Source: Aquabacterium sp. OR-4 (GTDB taxonomy: Bacteria; Pseudomonadota; Gammaproteobacteria; Burkholderiales; Burkholderiaceae_C). Taken from it: a stretch of 64,000 nt of DNA. A program made the translations under genes and the position numbers. Shown here in pieces: positions 63,250 through 64,000 of the stretch. A model generated the notes under the pieces. That model ran no database searches, was not told the origin of the DNA, and saw only the letters and a program-made list of their open reading frames with translations. The stretch lies in the NCBI RefSeq assembly GCF_025290835.2, contig NZ_JAOCQD020000002.1, positions 744,001 through 808,000 of the forward strand, in the 5' to 3' direction. Every line of letters starts with the position of its first letter. Position 1 is the stretch's first letter.

Positions 63250-64000
63250 TCAGGCCGACGGCGGACTGACCGGCTTGATCGAGCCGGGCACGATGCGCGC
63301 ACCCGGAAACTGCGCCATCAGGGCCTGCACCGCCGCATCGCTGCGGATGGTGTGCTCGGCCTGGCGCTGAGCGGCCTCGCGGGCCTGGGCATCGCGACGC
63401 GAGATGGAGTCTTGCGGCACGCCCGATTCGGTGTCGATCTGCACCGGCTCGCCCAGGCTGGCCTGCATCGCGCCGGCCAGCTTGAGCACCAGCGCCGGCG
63501 CCCGCAGCGATTCACGCTCGACCCGCAGGCACCAGCGGCGGCCACCGCCGTCGGCGGCCGGGCGTGGCGTCACCGACAGCAGCTCGGCCTGCACCGCCAG
63601 CTCGCGCACCAGGGCCACCAGGCCACCACCGGGCGCCGCCAGCGGGCGCAGGGTCTGGCTCCAGAGCTCGCCCATGGCGGTGGCCTGCAGCGGCGCTGCG
63701 GCCGGGGCCACGGTCGCGGCGGGCGCTGACCGCGCCGGCCCGGCCAGTGCCGGGCCCGGTGTGTCGTCGGGCGGCCCGGCGGCGTCGCCATCGGCCTCGG
63801 GCGGCGGCAGGTCGTCGTCAACCCAGGGCGGCGGCTCGCGGCCCGAGGCGGCCGGCGCCGGTCTGGCCGCGGCCGGCGCGGCACGCGCGGTGGGCGCTGC
63901 ACGCCCGACAGGCACGGCAGGCGCCGTGGCCACGGCCCGCGCCGGCGCCGCCATCTCAGGCGCCGGTGGCTCGGCCATCTCAGGTGCCGGTGGCGCGGCC
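63250..64000 (-). CDS. dnaX: DNA polymerase III subunit gamma/tau, C-terminal part (start outside window)
   Basis: The frame is open to the end of the window, so only the C-terminus is seen. It is a Pro/Ala-rich linker ([20 protein letters not shown]) followed by a tau-type domain with [20 protein letters not shown] and [16 protein letters not shown], ending [14 protein letters not shown]. The assignment rests on this layout and on the ybaB-recR context; ATPase motifs lie beyond the window. Confidence 0.88.
   Translation of the reverse strand, partial: AAPPAPEMAEPPAPEMAAPARAVATAPAVPVGRAAPTARAAPAAARPAPAASGREPPPWVDDDLPPPEADGDAAGPPDDTPGPALAGPARSAPAATVAPAAAPLQATAMGELWSQTLRPLAAPGGGLVALVRELAVQAELLSVTPRPAADGGGRRWCLRVERESLRAPALVLKLAGAMQASLGEPVQIDTESGVPQDSISRRDAQAREAAQRQAEHTIRSDAAVQALMAQFPGARIVPGSIKPVSPPSA

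Overview
The window is a very GC-rich chromosomal segment, densely packed with genes. Gene content and protein style (dnaX-ybaB-recR, the gloB-mltD pair, a DUF3717-DUF1289 fusion, an AmpG-like permease beside a Caulobacter-type TonB receptor) point to a betaproteobacterium of the order Burkholderiales, of the Rubrivivax/Leptothrix/Roseateles kind. The order is a reasonable inference; the genus is a guess. No rRNA, CRISPR array or intact prophage is present.

Region by region: (1) 1-9.3 kb is an amino-sugar/chitin locus: SIS-type glucosamine-6-phosphate deaminase, NagZ-like GH3 enzyme, AmpG-like permease and GH16-like protein joined by ATGA overlaps; a convergent GntR/HutC repressor; an operator-rich region; then a TonB receptor and a GH18 chitinase-like protein. 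(2) 9.4-16.4 kb holds housekeeping and orphan genes: DUF938 methyltransferase, 2Fe-2S ferredoxin, DUF3016, a ParA ATPase, a GMC oxidoreductase and an RhlE-type helicase with a long Gly-rich tail. (3) 16.4-23.8 kb holds a degenerate M48-like secreted protein whose 3' end is missing, a MATE exporter, a two-component system with a Spy/CpxP-like protein, and a putative lipoprotein. (4) 23.904-31.396 kb is a 7.5-kb integrated element in the 3' end of tRNA-Ser(CGA), with integrase, Xis-like protein, DUF4224, HigBA and a run of small phage-like genes, but no large terminase, portal or major capsid gene. (5) 31.4-39.8 kb: tRNA-Ser, serS, ispH, an FKBP, radC, an Smr protein, a second two-component system, a secreted NTF2-like protein and a truncated haemoglobin. 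(6) 39.8-44.4 kb: FlhG/MinD-like ATPase plus GGDEF protein, divergent from cheR-cheD-cheB. (7) 44.5-53 kb: a Fur-box-preceded siderophore receptor followed by a PiuC-like hydroxylase, a PepSY membrane protein, DUF2271, DUF4198, ApbE and a flavodoxin reductase, probably a flavin-based system for releasing siderophore iron. (8) 53-57.3 kb: an RND efflux pump. (9) 57.6-64 kb: rnhA, a methyltransferase, gloB, mltD, a cupin, recR, ybaB and the end of dnaX.

Three observations deserve attention. The tRNA-Ser element has well-defined ends and brings its own replacement terminator for the tRNA. The iron-linked cluster contains an ApbE-type flavinylation motif (SGAT) in its DUF2271 protein. At least six genes end in or next to short tandem repeats (units of 6, 8, 14, 15, 30 and 33 bp), several of which copy the stop codon itself, suggesting that gene 3' ends in this genome are prone to slippage or duplication.
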